From Alphaproteobacteria bacterium (GTDB taxonomy: Bacteria > Pseudomonadota > Alphaproteobacteria > Micropepsales > Micropepsaceae): a stretch of 58,758 nt of DNA. Location: assembly GCA_009693985.1 (NCBI GenBank), contig SHWE01000007.1, positions 1 to 58,758 of the forward strand. Reading direction: 5' to 3'. The notes beneath the pieces were generated by a model. That model did no database searches, was not told the origin of the DNA, and saw only the letters and a list, made by a program, of their open reading frames with translations. A program made the position numbers and the translations under genes. Positions 33,726 through 42,214 of the stretch are shown one piece after another. The stretch's first letter is position 1; each line of letters starts with the position of its first letter.

Positions 33726-34333
33726 TCGGGAAATTGACAGGCCGGGTGGATTTCATCGGCGCCGACCACGCCATCATCGACGTCAACGGCGTCGGCTATG
33801 TCGTCCATTGCGCGGCCGCGACACTGGCGCGGCTGACGGCCGGCGCCAATGCCAGCCTCGCCGTCGAAACCAAAGTCTCGGACGACGCGATCCGGCTTTA
33901 CGGCTTCCTCGCCAGCGAGGAGCGCGAATGGTTCCGCCTGTTGCAGACGGTGCAGGGCGTCGGCGCGCGCGTGGCGCTGTCGATTCTATCCGCGCTAAAA
34001 ATCCCCGAGCTCGAACGTTCCATCGTGCTCGGCGACAAATCCGTGGTCGGCCGCGCCCAAGGCGTCGGCCCCAAGCTCGCGACGCGCATCGTCACGGAAT
34101 TGAAGGACAAGGCGCCCGGCATGGCCTTGGCGCGCGGCGCCGATGCGGCGGAACGCGCCGGCCTTCAAGCGCCCCGGCCGACGGAATCGGAAGCTATCGG
34201 CGCCCTGGTGAAGCTGGGCTATTCTCAGATGGTGGCAAGCGAGGCGGTGGCGCGCGCCGGCGGCAATCTCGGCGAGGCTGCGCCGCTCGATGCGCTGTTG
34301 CGCGAAGCCTTGCGCCAATTGGCGCGGGTGTAG
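33722..34333 (+). CDS. ruvA: Holliday junction helicase subunit RuvA
   Basis: The 203-residue protein starts MIGKLTGRVDFIGADHAIID and has the RuvA OB domain, helix-hairpin-helix motifs (LLQTVQGVGARVALSILSAL and GRAQGVGPKLATRIVTEL) and the C-terminal domain III that contacts RuvB (SEAIGALVKLGYSQMVASEA). RuvA tetramers hold the four-way junction open. Its start overlaps the ruvC stop, and ruvB follows 8 bp after its stop. Confidence 0.96.
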   Translation: MIGKLTGRVDFIGADHAIIDVNGVGYVVHCAAATLARLTAGANASLAVETKVSDDAIRLYGFLASEEREWFRLLQTVQGVGARVALSILSALKIPELERSIVLGDKSVVGRAQGVGPKLATRIVTELKDKAPGMALARGADAAERAGLQAPRPTESEAIGALVKLGYSQMVASEAVARAGGNLGEAAPLDALLREALRQLARV

Positions 34334-34341
34334 GGATTTAG

Positions 34342-35427
34342 ATGGCGAGCCCAAAACCCAAAGCCAACGCTGCCAAAGAACCGGCCAAAGATCCCGACCG
34401 TTTGATCGCGCCGCAGAAGCGCGAGGACGACGATCTCGAATCCTCGCTGCGTCCGAAGCGGATGGCCGAATTCGTCGGGCAAGCGGGTGCGCGCGAGAAC
34501 CTTTCCGTCTTCATCCAGGCCGCCAAAGCGCGCGGCGAGCCGCTCGATCATGTGCTGTTCTCCGGTCCGCCCGGTCTCGGCAAGACGACGCTGGCGCAGA
34601 TCGTCGCCCGCGAGCTTGGCGTCGGCTTTCGCGCCACCTCAGGCCCCGTGCTGGTGCGGGCGGGCGATCTCGCGGCGCTGCTGACCAATCTCGAGCCGCG
34701 CGATGTGTTGTTCATCGATGAAATCCACCGGCTCAATCCGGCGGTCGAGGAAATCCTCTACCCCGCGATGGAGGATTACGAGCTCGATCTCATCATCGGC
34801 GAAGGCCCGTCGGCGCGTTCGGTCAAGATCGACCTTCAGCCCTTCACGCTGATCGGCGCGACCACGCGGTCGGGGCTTCTGACGACGCCGTTGCGCGACC
34901 GTTTCGGAATTCCGATCCGCCTCTCATTCTATGAAACCAAGGAGCTGATGCTGATCGTCGCGCGGGCGGCGCGCGTGCTCGGTCTGAAGCTGACCGAAGA
35001 CGGCGCGCGCGAGATCGCACGGCGCTCGCGCGGCACGCCGCGCATCGCCGGGCGCCTCCTCAAGCGCGTGCGCGATTTCGCCGCCGTGGCGGGCCGCGTC
35101 GAAGTCGATCAGGCCGTCGCCGATGCGGCGCTGGCGCGGTTGGAAGTCGATACACGCGGGCTCGATGCCTTCGACCGGCGCTATCTCGCGCTGATCGCCG
35201 AAGGCTATAGCGGCGGTCCCGTCGGCATCGAGACGATTGCGGCCGCGCTCGGCGAGCCGCGCGACGCCATCGAGGAAATCGTCGAGCCCTATCTGATCCA
35301 GCAGAGTTTCGTGCAGCGCACACCGCGCGGACGCTGCTTGACGGGGCAGGCCTATGCGCATCTCGGCCTTCCTGCCCCGAACGTTCCGCCGTTTCAGCCG
35401 CCTTTGTTTGAAGCCCCGGAGGATTGA
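34342..35427 (+). CDS. ruvB: Holliday junction branch-migration ATPase RuvB
   Basis: The 361-residue AAA+ motor has Walker A GPPGLGKT (75-82), Walker [13 protein letters not shown], sensor 1 [11 protein letters not shown], the Arg finger region [11 protein letters not shown], and the C-terminal winged helix ending [19 protein letters not shown]. The N-terminal ~25 residues are a Lys/Pro/Ala-rich extension. Hexameric rings pump DNA through the RuvA-bound junction. Confidence 0.97.
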   Translation: MASPKPKANAAKEPAKDPDRLIAPQKREDDDLESSLRPKRMAEFVGQAGARENLSVFIQAAKARGEPLDHVLFSGPPGLGKTTLAQIVARELGVGFRATSGPVLVRAGDLAALLTNLEPRDVLFIDEIHRLNPAVEEILYPAMEDYELDLIIGEGPSARSVKIDLQPFTLIGATTRSGLLTTPLRDRFGIPIRLSFYETKELMLIVARAARVLGLKLTEDGAREIARRSRGTPRIAGRLLKRVRDFAAVAGRVEVDQAVADAALARLEVDTRGLDAFDRRYLALIAEGYSGGPVGIETIAAALGEPRDAIEEIVEPYLIQQSFVQRTPRGRCLTGQAYAHLGLPAPNVPPFQPPLFEAPED

Positions 35428-35435
35428 GCGCGGCG

Positions 35436-35888
35436 ATGCCCGATTCCGCGCACGCTCCCGCTTCCGGCTGGTTCGAGGATCGCGCCTTCTTCTTTCCGTT
35501 GCGCGTCTATTACGAGGACACGGATTTTTCCGGCATCGTCTATCACGCCAATTATCTGCGTTTCATGGAGCGCGGGCGTTCCGAATTCCTCCGCGCCACC
35601 GAAATCTCGCATCAGGCCATGCTGGCCCTGGACGAGAAGCTGGCATGGGCGGTGCGCCGCATGCGCATCGACTACCGCAAGCCCGCCCGCGTCGAGGAAG
35701 CGCTCACCATCCGCACGCGTGTGATCGAGGTGACGGCGGCCCGCATGCGCCTTGCCCAGGAGGTCCGGCGCGAGACGGAAATCCTCGTCGCTGCCGAGGT
35801 CGAAGCCTGCCTCATTACGCTTGACGGACGGCCTCGCCGCGTGCCCGATGCGGTGCGTAAAATATTGCTTTCCTATCTCGAAACCTAA
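35436..35888 (+). CDS. ybgC: Tol-Pal-associated acyl-CoA thioesterase YbgC
   Basis: The 150-residue hot-dog thioesterase has the active-site strand and helix VYYEDTDFSGIVYHANYLRF followed by MERGRSEFLRATEISHQAML. It hydrolyses acyl-CoA/ACP and links phospholipid metabolism to the Tol system. ATG 35436 is preceded by GGAGG at 13 bases. A TTG at 35424, overlapping the ruvB stop, would put the same GGAGG closer. A PAP2-type phosphatase gene separates it from tolQ, to which it is normally adjacent. Confidence 0.9.
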   Translation: MPDSAHAPASGWFEDRAFFFPLRVYYEDTDFSGIVYHANYLRFMERGRSEFLRATEISHQAMLALDEKLAWAVRRMRIDYRKPARVEEALTIRTRVIEVTAARMRLAQEVRRETEILVAAEVEACLITLDGRPRRVPDAVRKILLSYLET

Positions 35889-35919
35889 CATCCCGAACAC
35901 CGCAACTAAGGAGGAGAAC

Positions 35920-36627
35920 ATGCGTAAACTCACTATGGCCTCAATCACCGCTCTGTGTCTCGCCGCATCGCCGGCATTCTCGCTGTCGGACAAGCCCTAC
36001 ATCACCGTCGCCGATGTCGACTTCCCCGGCCTGTTGCCGCCGCCGCCGACCGAAAGCTCGATGGCCGGCAAGCTCGATCTCCAGGCCATTCTCGACATGC
36101 AGAAGACGATGAATCCGGCGCGCGAGGCGGCGATCCAGCGCGATCTGCCGCAGGACGTCTATACGATCGCAGGGTCGGTGTTCGGTCCCGGCTTCACCAA
36201 GGAGAAATTCCCGCTGACGGGCGCCTTCATCGACAAGGTGGTGAAGGATGGCGGCGTCGGCGTCGGCCCGATCAAGCAGAAATACAAGAAGCTGCGCCCC
36301 TTCCAGTTCAGCAAGGACGTCAAGTCGGCGGCGAATGTCGCCACGGCGACGGGACCGACCTATCCAAGCGGCCACAGCTCGACAGCCTTCGAGGTCGCGC
36401 TCGTCCTCGGCATGATGGTGCCCGAGAAGCGCGATGCGCTTTACGAGCGCGGCTGGGAATACACGCTCAACCGTGTCGCCAGCGGCGCCGCCTATCCCTC
36501 CGACGCCGAGGGCGGCCACATCGCGGCCAGCCTCGCCATTGCCGGGATGCTGAAGAACCCGGAGTTCCGCACCGACTTCGAATCAGTGAAAGCGGAACTG
36601 CGCAAAGGGCTCGGTCTGCCGTCTTAA
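35920..36627 (+). CDS. Periplasmic class A acid phosphatase (PAP2 superfamily)
   Basis: The 235-residue product has a Sec signal peptide (MASITALCLAASPAFS) and the PAP2 active-site trio: KKLRPF, TYPSGHSSTAFE, and RVASGAAYPSDAEGGHIAAS. This matches PhoN-like non-specific acid phosphatases that release phosphate from nucleotides and other monoesters in the periplasm. A strong AAGGAGGAG precedes the ATG. It is inserted between ybgC and tolQ and followed by a terminator, so it splits the usual ybgC-tolQ operon. Confidence 0.9.
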   Translation: MRKLTMASITALCLAASPAFSLSDKPYITVADVDFPGLLPPPPTESSMAGKLDLQAILDMQKTMNPAREAAIQRDLPQDVYTIAGSVFGPGFTKEKFPLTGAFIDKVVKDGGVGVGPIKQKYKKLRPFQFSKDVKSAANVATATGPTYPSGHSSTAFEVALVLGMMVPEKRDALYERGWEYTLNRVASGAAYPSDAEGGHIAASLAIAGMLKNPEFRTDFESVKAELRKGLGLPS

Positions 36628-36649
36628 GCGTTAAGGGTGCTGACGTTTC

Positions 36650-36694
36650 GCGCCGGCGCGGGTGCCCATCGAGGGCCCCTCGCCGGCGCTTTAT
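36650..36694 (+). terminator. Intrinsic terminator downstream of the acid phosphatase gene
   Basis: A 9-bp perfect stem GCGCCGGCG/CGCCGGCGC with a 22-base loop is followed by TTTATTA. It implies that tolQRAB is transcribed from its own promoter. Confidence 0.75.
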
Positions 36695-36785
36695 TACCCC
36701 ATCAAACGCTTGGTTTGACGGGCTTTCTTGGAAAGCCGGAAGGCGAATAACCATGCGAGTCAAAATTCAGCCATCTTTGAATGTG

Positions 36786-36812
36786 TTGGTTAGACTGTGG
36801 CGGCCATATAAA
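36786..36812 (+). promoter_or_regulatory. Candidate promoter upstream of tolQ
   Basis: TTGGTT and TATAAA are separated by 15 bases, about 70 bases before the preferred tolQ ATG. The spacing is short. It is supported mainly by position after a terminator and the AT-rich local context. If tolQ starts at the in-frame ATG 36753 this element would lie inside the gene. Confidence 0.3.
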
Positions 36813-36884
36813 TGGGCTCGCGAGGAGATGGCCGGTTTGTCGGTCAGCGGCCGAGCGCACGGCAATCGGAACAGAGGCTTGTCC

Positions 36885-37799
36885 ATGGCGTTCTTGCGTC
36901 TTGCCTTAGCGGGCATGGTTGCGCTCACCCTCACCCTTTCCTGGGATGCGGGCGCGCATTCGGCGTTTGCCCAGCTTCAACCGGCGCCCGCGCCGAGCAA
37001 TGGAGCGCCGCCGACGGCAGCCCCGACCGGCGCCGCCGCCGAATCCGCGCCTCTGGCCGCGCCCTCCGGCGCCATCGCGGTCGAGCAAGTCGGTCCCCAA
37101 ACGCAATCCGACACCGCTCTGCTCTTCACGCCGGTCGGCCTCTTCATGCGGGCCGATCTCGTCGTCAAATCCGTGCTCATTCTCTTGGTGCTCGCCTCCT
37201 TCTGGTCGTGGGTGCTGATCATCGACAAATGGATCGCGCTGGGTTCGCTGAAGCGCAAATCGCGGCGCTTCGAAAAAGCGTTCTGGTCGGGCCGCTCGAT
37301 CGAAGAGCTCTATGCCCAACATTCCCAAAAAATCGACCAGCCCTTCACGGCGGTGTTCGTCGCGGCGCTGCGCGAATGGAAGCGGAGCTTCGAAGGCGGC
37401 GCGGTGCGCGACACCGCGCTCGCGGGCGTCAAAGAGCGCGTCGAGAAAGCGATGAGCGTCTCCATCCAGCGCGAGGTCGAGAAGATCGAGCGGGGCTTGG
37501 GTTATCTCGCCACCGTCGGTTCGACGGCGCCCTTTGTCGGGCTGTTCGGCACCGTGTGGGGCATCATGAATTCGTTCCAGTCCATCGCCGCGCGTCAGGA
37601 CACGACGCTCGCGGTGGTAGCGCCGGGCATCGCCGAAGCGCTGTTCGCCACCGCGCTGGGCCTCCTTGCCGCGATTCCCGCCGTCGTCGCCTATAACCGC
37701 TTCGTCGCCGAGGTCGGGCGCTACGCCATAAGGCTCGAATCCTTCGCCGACGAATTCTCCGCCTTCCTCTCCCGCCAGCTCGACGAGAAGAGGCGCTGA
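36885..37799 (+). CDS. tolQ: Tol-Pal system proton-channel subunit TolQ with N-terminal extension
   Basis: The protein has the three-helix TolQ/ExbB body: LFMRADLVVKSVLILLVLAS FW (helix 1, split here), the long cytoplasmic region ERVEKAMSVSIQREVEKIE, then GLGYLATVGSTAPFVGLFGT and ALFATALGLLAAIPAVVAYN. Ahead of it are about 85 extra residues: a signal-like MAFLRLALAGMVALTLTLSW followed by an Ala/Pro-rich segment. Many ExbB proteins have such an extension but TolQ normally does not. An in-frame ATG at 36753 is a further upstream alternative. TolQ with TolR converts proton-motive force into motion of TolA. Its stop overlaps the tolR start by 1 bp. Confidence 0.93.
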   Translation: MAFLRLALAGMVALTLTLSWDAGAHSAFAQLQPAPAPSNGAPPTAAPTGAAAESAPLAAPSGAIAVEQVGPQTQSDTALLFTPVGLFMRADLVVKSVLILLVLASFWSWVLIIDKWIALGSLKRKSRRFEKAFWSGRSIEELYAQHSQKIDQPFTAVFVAALREWKRSFEGGAVRDTALAGVKERVEKAMSVSIQREVEKIERGLGYLATVGSTAPFVGLFGTVWGIMNSFQSIAARQDTTLAVVAPGIAEALFATALGLLAAIPAVVAYNRFVAEVGRYAIRLESFADEFSAFLSRQLDEKRR

Positions 37800-38254
37800 T
37801 GGCCGTTTCGCTCGGTGGCGGGAATGGACGGCGCGGCAGCAGGAGCAGCCGCTACGGACGCCCGATGTCGGAGATCAACGTCACGCCTTTCGTCGACGTG
37901 ATGCTGGTGCTGCTGATCGTGTTCATGGTGACGGCGCCGCTGCTCACCGTCGGCGTCGCCGTCGATCTGCCGCAGACACGCGCCCGCTCGCTCGGTGACG
38001 ACCGGGAACCTTTGGCCGTCACCATCGACAAGGATGGACAGGTGTTCCTGCAGAACACGCTCATCGCCGAGGAGGAGCTCGTGCCCAAGCTCGAGGCGAT
38101 TTCTGGCAATGGTTACAACCAGCGCATTTTCGTGCGCGGCGACAGGACGGTGGGCTACGGCAAGGTGATGGAGGTCATGGGCCTTCTCAACGCCGCCGGT
38201 TTCACGCGGATCGGTCTGGTGACCGATTCCTTGCGGCCGCCGCCCCAGCAGTGA
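37799..38254 (+). CDS. tolR: Tol-Pal system protein TolR
   Basis: The 151-residue protein has a cytoplasmic Arg/Gly-rich tail, then SEINVTPFVDVMLVLLIVFM, the single membrane helix with the proton-relay Asp, then a periplasmic ExbD/TolR domain (VDLPQTRARS and IFVRGDRTVGYGKVMEVMGL). It forms the motor with TolQ and binds peptidoglycan. It is translationally coupled to tolQ. Confidence 0.95.
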   Translation: MAVSLGGGNGRRGSRSSRYGRPMSEINVTPFVDVMLVLLIVFMVTAPLLTVGVAVDLPQTRARSLGDDREPLAVTIDKDGQVFLQNTLIAEEELVPKLEAISGNGYNQRIFVRGDRTVGYGKVMEVMGLLNAAGFTRIGLVTDSLRPPPQQ

Positions 38255-38270
38255 CGGCCAAAGAGACAGG

Positions 38271-39080
38271 ATGTTGAAACGAAGCATCATAGGCTCGGGG
38301 CTGTTTCACGTGGTCGTCATCGTGACCGCGAGCGTGGCATGGCCGGTGTCCTATGAGCCGGCCGAGGAAAGCCCGCCGGTGGTTCCCATCGAGCTCGTCA
38401 CCATCGCCGATATCAGCAACATCGCCGCCCAGGAGCGCGAGCAGCCCCGGCCCGACGCGATGGCGGAAGTGACCCCGCCGCCGGCGCAGGAAATGGCCGT
38501 TCTCGTGCCCCCGCCCGAACCGGTCGAGATGGAGCCGGCGCCGCTGGAGCCCAAGCCCGAGCCGCCCAAACCCGCGACCGCCCAATCCACCGCGCCCGCC
38601 AATCCGGCGGTGCCGCGCCGCCGCCCCGAGCCGCCCAAGCAGAATTTCGACGTCGATTCGGTGCTGGCGCTGCTCGACAAGCGCGCCAACCGGCCGCCAC
38701 CGCAGGCCAATGCGAAAACCGCCGAACAGACGATCAGAGGCATCGGGGCGCAGAACGCTTTCACCCTCGACATCCAGGACGCGCTGCTCGCCCAGATGCG
38801 CGAATGCTGGAACGTTCCCGTGGGCGCGCCGAAACCGGAAGAACTGATCGTGCAGGTGCGCGTTTTTCTAGCGCCCGACGGCCGTCTCGCGCAGCCGCCG
38901 GCGCTTGAACCCGCGTCGCGCGCAGCTGCCGCCTCCAACCCGTATATGCGGACGGCGGCGGAAGCCGCGTTGCGGGCCGTCAGTGTTTGCGAACCCTATA
39001 GACGCCTGCCCCGGGAACGATATGAAGCATGGCGCGAGATCGTGATGACCTTCGATCCCGGCAAGATGATAGGCCGCTAG
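38271..39080 (+). CDS. tolA: Tol-Pal system protein TolA
   Basis: The 269-residue protein has one N-terminal membrane helix (GSGLFHVVVIVTASVAWPV), a Pro/Glu-rich periplasmic spacer (about residues 60-125) instead of the long Ala/Lys helix of enterobacterial TolA, and a compact C-terminal TolA/TonB-like domain (ALLAQMRECWNVPVGAPKPE then MRTAAEAALRAVSVCEPYRR). It spans the periplasm to TolB/Pal. Identity rests on position between tolR and tolB and on the WNVP and CEPY elements. Confidence 0.9.
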   Translation: MLKRSIIGSGLFHVVVIVTASVAWPVSYEPAEESPPVVPIELVTIADISNIAAQEREQPRPDAMAEVTPPPAQEMAVLVPPPEPVEMEPAPLEPKPEPPKPATAQSTAPANPAVPRRRPEPPKQNFDVDSVLALLDKRANRPPPQANAKTAEQTIRGIGAQNAFTLDIQDALLAQMRECWNVPVGAPKPEELIVQVRVFLAPDGRLAQPPALEPASRAAAASNPYMRTAAEAALRAVSVCEPYRRLPRERYEAWREIVMTFDPGKMIGR

Positions 39081-39093
39081 GAGAGTGTGACCC

Positions 39094-40413
39094 ATGAGCG
39101 CAATGTCCAAACGACCGCTTCTCTTTCTTCTGGCCGCGCTGGCGGCCGCTTTTGTGACGCCGGCTTCGGCCGCGCTGCAAATCCGCGTCGATCAGGGCGT
39201 CACCGAGCCCATTCCGATCGCCATTCCCGATTTCATCGGCGGCAGCACGGTCGGCCGCGACATCGCCCAAGTCATCCGCGGCGATCTGGAGCGCTCCGGA
39301 CTGTTTTCGCCGTTGCCTCCCACCTCCTTCATCGAGCGGGTTGCCGACATCAACGTGCCGCCGCGCTTCGGCGATTGGCGCACCATCCAGGCTCAAGGTC
39401 TCGTCACCGGCCAAGCCATCGCGCAACCGGACGGACGCATCCGCGTCGACTTTCGCCTGTGGGATATTTTCGGCGAGAGCCAGATGGTCGGCCTGCAATA
39501 CTCCACCACGCCGGAGAATTGGCGCCGCATCGCCCATCTGATCTCCGATTCGATCTATGAGCGCATCACAGGCGAGAAGGGTTATTTTGACACCCGCGTC
39601 GTCTTCATCGCGGAAAGCGGCCCCAAGCTGAATCGCCGCAAGCGTCTGGCCGTGATGGATCAGGACGGCGCCAACCCGGTCTTCCTGACCCAGGGCGACT
39701 ATCTCGTGCTGACCCCGCGATTTAACCCTACCGCGCAAATGATCGCGTACATGTCGTACATTCAGGGTAGACCTCGGGTCTATCTGTTCGACCTTGAATC
39801 GGGACGTCAGGAGATGCTGGGTAATTTCCCCACCATGACCTTTTCCCCGCGCTTCTCGCCGGATGGAAAAAGCATCGTCATGGCGCTGGAAACGAACGGC
39901 AATTCGGACATTTATCTGATGGATCTGGCAACCCGGACGACCAAGCGGCTGACCAATGATCCGGGCATCGACACGGCGCCCTCCTTTTCACCCGACGGCA
40001 GGCAGATCACCTTCGAATCCAGCCGCGGCGGCGCCCAGCAGATCTATGTCATGAATGCCGACGGCTCGAATGTCCGCCGCATCAGCTTCGGTGCCGGGCG
40101 CAACGGCACCCCGGTCTGGAGTCCGCGCGGCGACCTCATCGCGTTTACCAAGATTTCCGATACATTCCATGTGGGTGTGATGCGTCCCGACGGTTCGGGC
40201 GAGCGCATGCTGACCACCGGCTGGCAGGACGAGGGTCCGACCTGGGCGCCCAATGGACGCGTCATCATGTTCACGCGTACGCTGGAGACGCGATCCGGGG
40301 GCGCCGGAGCCGGTTCGCAAATCTGGTCCATCGATATCACCGGACGCAACGAGAGGCGGGTACTGTCTCCCGGAGATGCGTCCGATCCAGCCTGGTCTCC
40401 CTTGATACAGTAG
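39094..40413 (+). CDS. tolB: Tol-Pal system periplasmic protein TolB
   Basis: The 439-residue protein has a Sec signal ([18 protein letters not shown]), the N-terminal TolB domain ([20 protein letters not shown]) and a six-bladed propeller of repeated D-G/S-P-D segments ([64 protein letters not shown]). It relays between TolA and Pal. ATG 39094 and ATG 39103 are both possible. GGAGAG is upstream. It ends in WSPLIQ as is usual. Confidence 0.95.
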   Translation: MSAMSKRPLLFLLAALAAAFVTPASAALQIRVDQGVTEPIPIAIPDFIGGSTVGRDIAQVIRGDLERSGLFSPLPPTSFIERVADINVPPRFGDWRTIQAQGLVTGQAIAQPDGRIRVDFRLWDIFGESQMVGLQYSTTPENWRRIAHLISDSIYERITGEKGYFDTRVVFIAESGPKLNRRKRLAVMDQDGANPVFLTQGDYLVLTPRFNPTAQMIAYMSYIQGRPRVYLFDLESGRQEMLGNFPTMTFSPRFSPDGKSIVMALETNGNSDIYLMDLATRTTKRLTNDPGIDTAPSFSPDGRQITFESSRGGAQQIYVMNADGSNVRRISFGAGRNGTPVWSPRGDLIAFTKISDTFHVGVMRPDGSGERMLTTGWQDEGPTWAPNGRVIMFTRTLETRSGGAGAGSQIWSIDITGRNERRVLSPGDASDPAWSPLIQ

Positions 40414-40540
40414 GGACCATCCCGTAATCTTATTACCTAATGGAGCGCCTTTTACTCGCGAAGGAATGGTTAGGGGGCATAAACCGAAATAGCGCATCGC
40501 CATTTAGAGGGGCGGTTTGCGCGGAATGGAGTGCACAAAC

Positions 40541-41095
40541 ATGAAAATTTCGACAGCTACAAAATTGGCGAGCATTTCGACGGTTCTTCTTCTCGTGGCC
40601 TGCGCCGAGAGGATGATGCCTGCGCCGCCGCCGGCGCCTCCGCCGCCGCCGGCGCCGATGGCCGCTGCACCACCTCCTCCTCCGCCGCCGCCTGTGGCAG
40701 CGCCGCAGCCGCCGGGCATTCGGCCGGGCAGCCTCGAAGATTTCCGCGTCAATGTCGGCGATCGCGTTCTGTATGATTTCGACAGAGCCGATCTCGACGA
40801 TGCCGACCGCGCCACCCTGCAGAAGCAGGCCGCGTGGTTGCAGCGCTTCCCCGCCGTGACGCTCATCATCGAGGGTCATTGCGACGAGCGCGGCACGCGC
40901 GAATACAATCTCGCTCTGGGCGCTCGTCGCGCTCAGGCCGCGAAGGATTATCTGGCGAGCTTGGGCGTGGGCGCTGCCCGCGTCGAGACGATCTCGTACG
41001 GCAAGGAACGTCCGGTTTGCGTGGAATCGAACGATGCCTGCTGGGGCCAGAATCGCCGCGGCGTTTCGACGATCAAGAGCGGCGCGGTTTCTTAA
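40541..41095 (+). CDS. pal: Peptidoglycan-associated lipoprotein Pal
   Basis: The 184-residue lipoprotein has a signal with lipobox LLVAC, a Pro/Ala-rich stretch (about residues 25-65) and a C-terminal OmpA-like peptidoglycan-binding domain (VLYDFDRADLDDADRATLQK, IIEGHCDERGTREYNLALGA, RRAQAAKDYL). It is outer-membrane anchored and binds TolB and the wall. A methionine five codons upstream is an alternative start, but ATG 40541 gives the compact lipoprotein signal. A terminator follows at 41118. Confidence 0.95.
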   Translation: MKISTATKLASISTVLLLVACAERMMPAPPPAPPPPPAPMAAAPPPPPPPPVAAPQPPGIRPGSLEDFRVNVGDRVLYDFDRADLDDADRATLQKQAAWLQRFPAVTLIIEGHCDERGTREYNLALGARRAQAAKDYLASLGVGAARVETISYGKERPVCVESNDACWGQNRRGVSTIKSGAVS

Positions 41096-41117
41096 TCGCG
41101 ACGGAAAATCATGAAAC

Positions 41118-41154
41118 GGGGATCGGAAATTTGCTTTTCCGGTCCCCTTTTCTT
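41118..41154 (+). terminator. Intrinsic terminator after pal
   Basis: An 11-bp stem GGGGATCGGAA/TTCCGGTCCCC (one G-U pair) with an 8-base loop is followed by TTTTCTTT. It closes the tolQRAB-pal unit. cpoB begins 85 bp later. Confidence 0.82.
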
Positions 41155-41238
41155 TGGTTCCGCTGAAAACCGGCGCCGCATTTCGACCGTTTTTTCGTTT
41201 AGAATGACGAATCTCAACTGCACCGAACGAGGCAGGCG

Positions 41239-42207
41239 ATGAGCCATCCGCCGATTGCAAAAACGGGTTTGCTTCTGACGGCGGGGCTCTGCCTCGCGCT
41301 TCTCATGCCGTTCCCCGTGAGCGCCCAGAGCGCCGCCGATTATCAGGCCCGCATCCAGCGCATGGAGCGCGATTTGCGCGATCTCCAGTCCGAGATGTTC
41401 CGCCGCAATCCGCCCGCCGCCCGCAACGGCCAGCCGGTGCCTCCCATCGTCGAAGTCGCGCCGGAACCGCCGCCGCCCGCGATGCCCGATCTCAATCCGA
41501 TGATCCGGCGGATCGACGAGATCGAAAACGGCATCACGCGCCTGACCGGGCAGATGGAGGAATTGGGTCATCAGATCGACCTGATGAACCAGCGCACCGA
41601 GCGGTTGCAGAAGGATATGGAATATCAGGCCAAGCAGGCCGCCGATGCCGCCCGCGCCGCGCCGGTTCTGGTCCCCGGCGATACGCTGGCCTCGGTGCAG
41701 CCGCCGGCCGATGCGGGTGCGCCGGTTCTGCGCGGAGCCCCGCCCGCCGCTCTCGGCACACTCCCGCAAGGCGCCACGCTGCCGGCGCCGCAAGGCCCGC
41801 CCGCGCAGGCGTCGGCCGCCGATATGCGGCGCCAATTCGACGGCGCGATGAATCTGCTGTCCCGCGCCCAATATGAACAGGCGAGCGAAGCCTTCCGCAA
41901 TTTCGCCGAGACCTATCCCGATGACGCCCGCGCCGGCGCGGCGCTGTATTGGACCGGCGACATCGCCTATTCTGTGATGAAGAATTACGAAGAAGGCGCG
42001 CGCACCTTCGCCGAACTTCTGAAGCGATATCCGACGACGGCGCGCGCACCCGAAAGCATGCTTAAGCTCGGTCTTTCCCTGTTCGAGCTTGGCCAAACCA
42101 GAGCAGGTTGCGAAACCCTTGCCGCGCTCCCCGCGAAATATCCCGATGCGAACGCGGCCCTCTCGAACCGGGCCCGCACCGAACGGCGCGAGCGCAATTG
42201 CCGCTGA
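41239..42207 (+). CDS. cpoB: Cell division coordinator CpoB (YbgF), tol-pal system protein
   Basis: The 322-residue protein has a Sec signal (LLTAGLCLALLMPFPVSAQ), an N-terminal coiled-coil trimerisation segment (IQRMERDLRDLQSEMF and a second at about 95-135), an Ala/Pro linker, and C-terminal TPRs (FDGAMNLLSRAQYEQASEAF, RAGAALYWTGDIAYSVMKNY). CpoB couples outer-membrane constriction to wall synthesis by modulating PBP1B-Tol. Gene order pal-cpoB-tilS supports the call. Confidence 0.93.
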   Translation: MSHPPIAKTGLLLTAGLCLALLMPFPVSAQSAADYQARIQRMERDLRDLQSEMFRRNPPAARNGQPVPPIVEVAPEPPPPAMPDLNPMIRRIDEIENGITRLTGQMEELGHQIDLMNQRTERLQKDMEYQAKQAADAARAAPVLVPGDTLASVQPPADAGAPVLRGAPPAALGTLPQGATLPAPQGPPAQASAADMRRQFDGAMNLLSRAQYEQASEAFRNFAETYPDDARAGAALYWTGDIAYSVMKNYEEGARTFAELLKRYPTTARAPESMLKLGLSLFELGQTRAGCETLAALPAKYPDANAALSNRARTERRERNCR

Positions 42208-42214
42208 AAATGAT

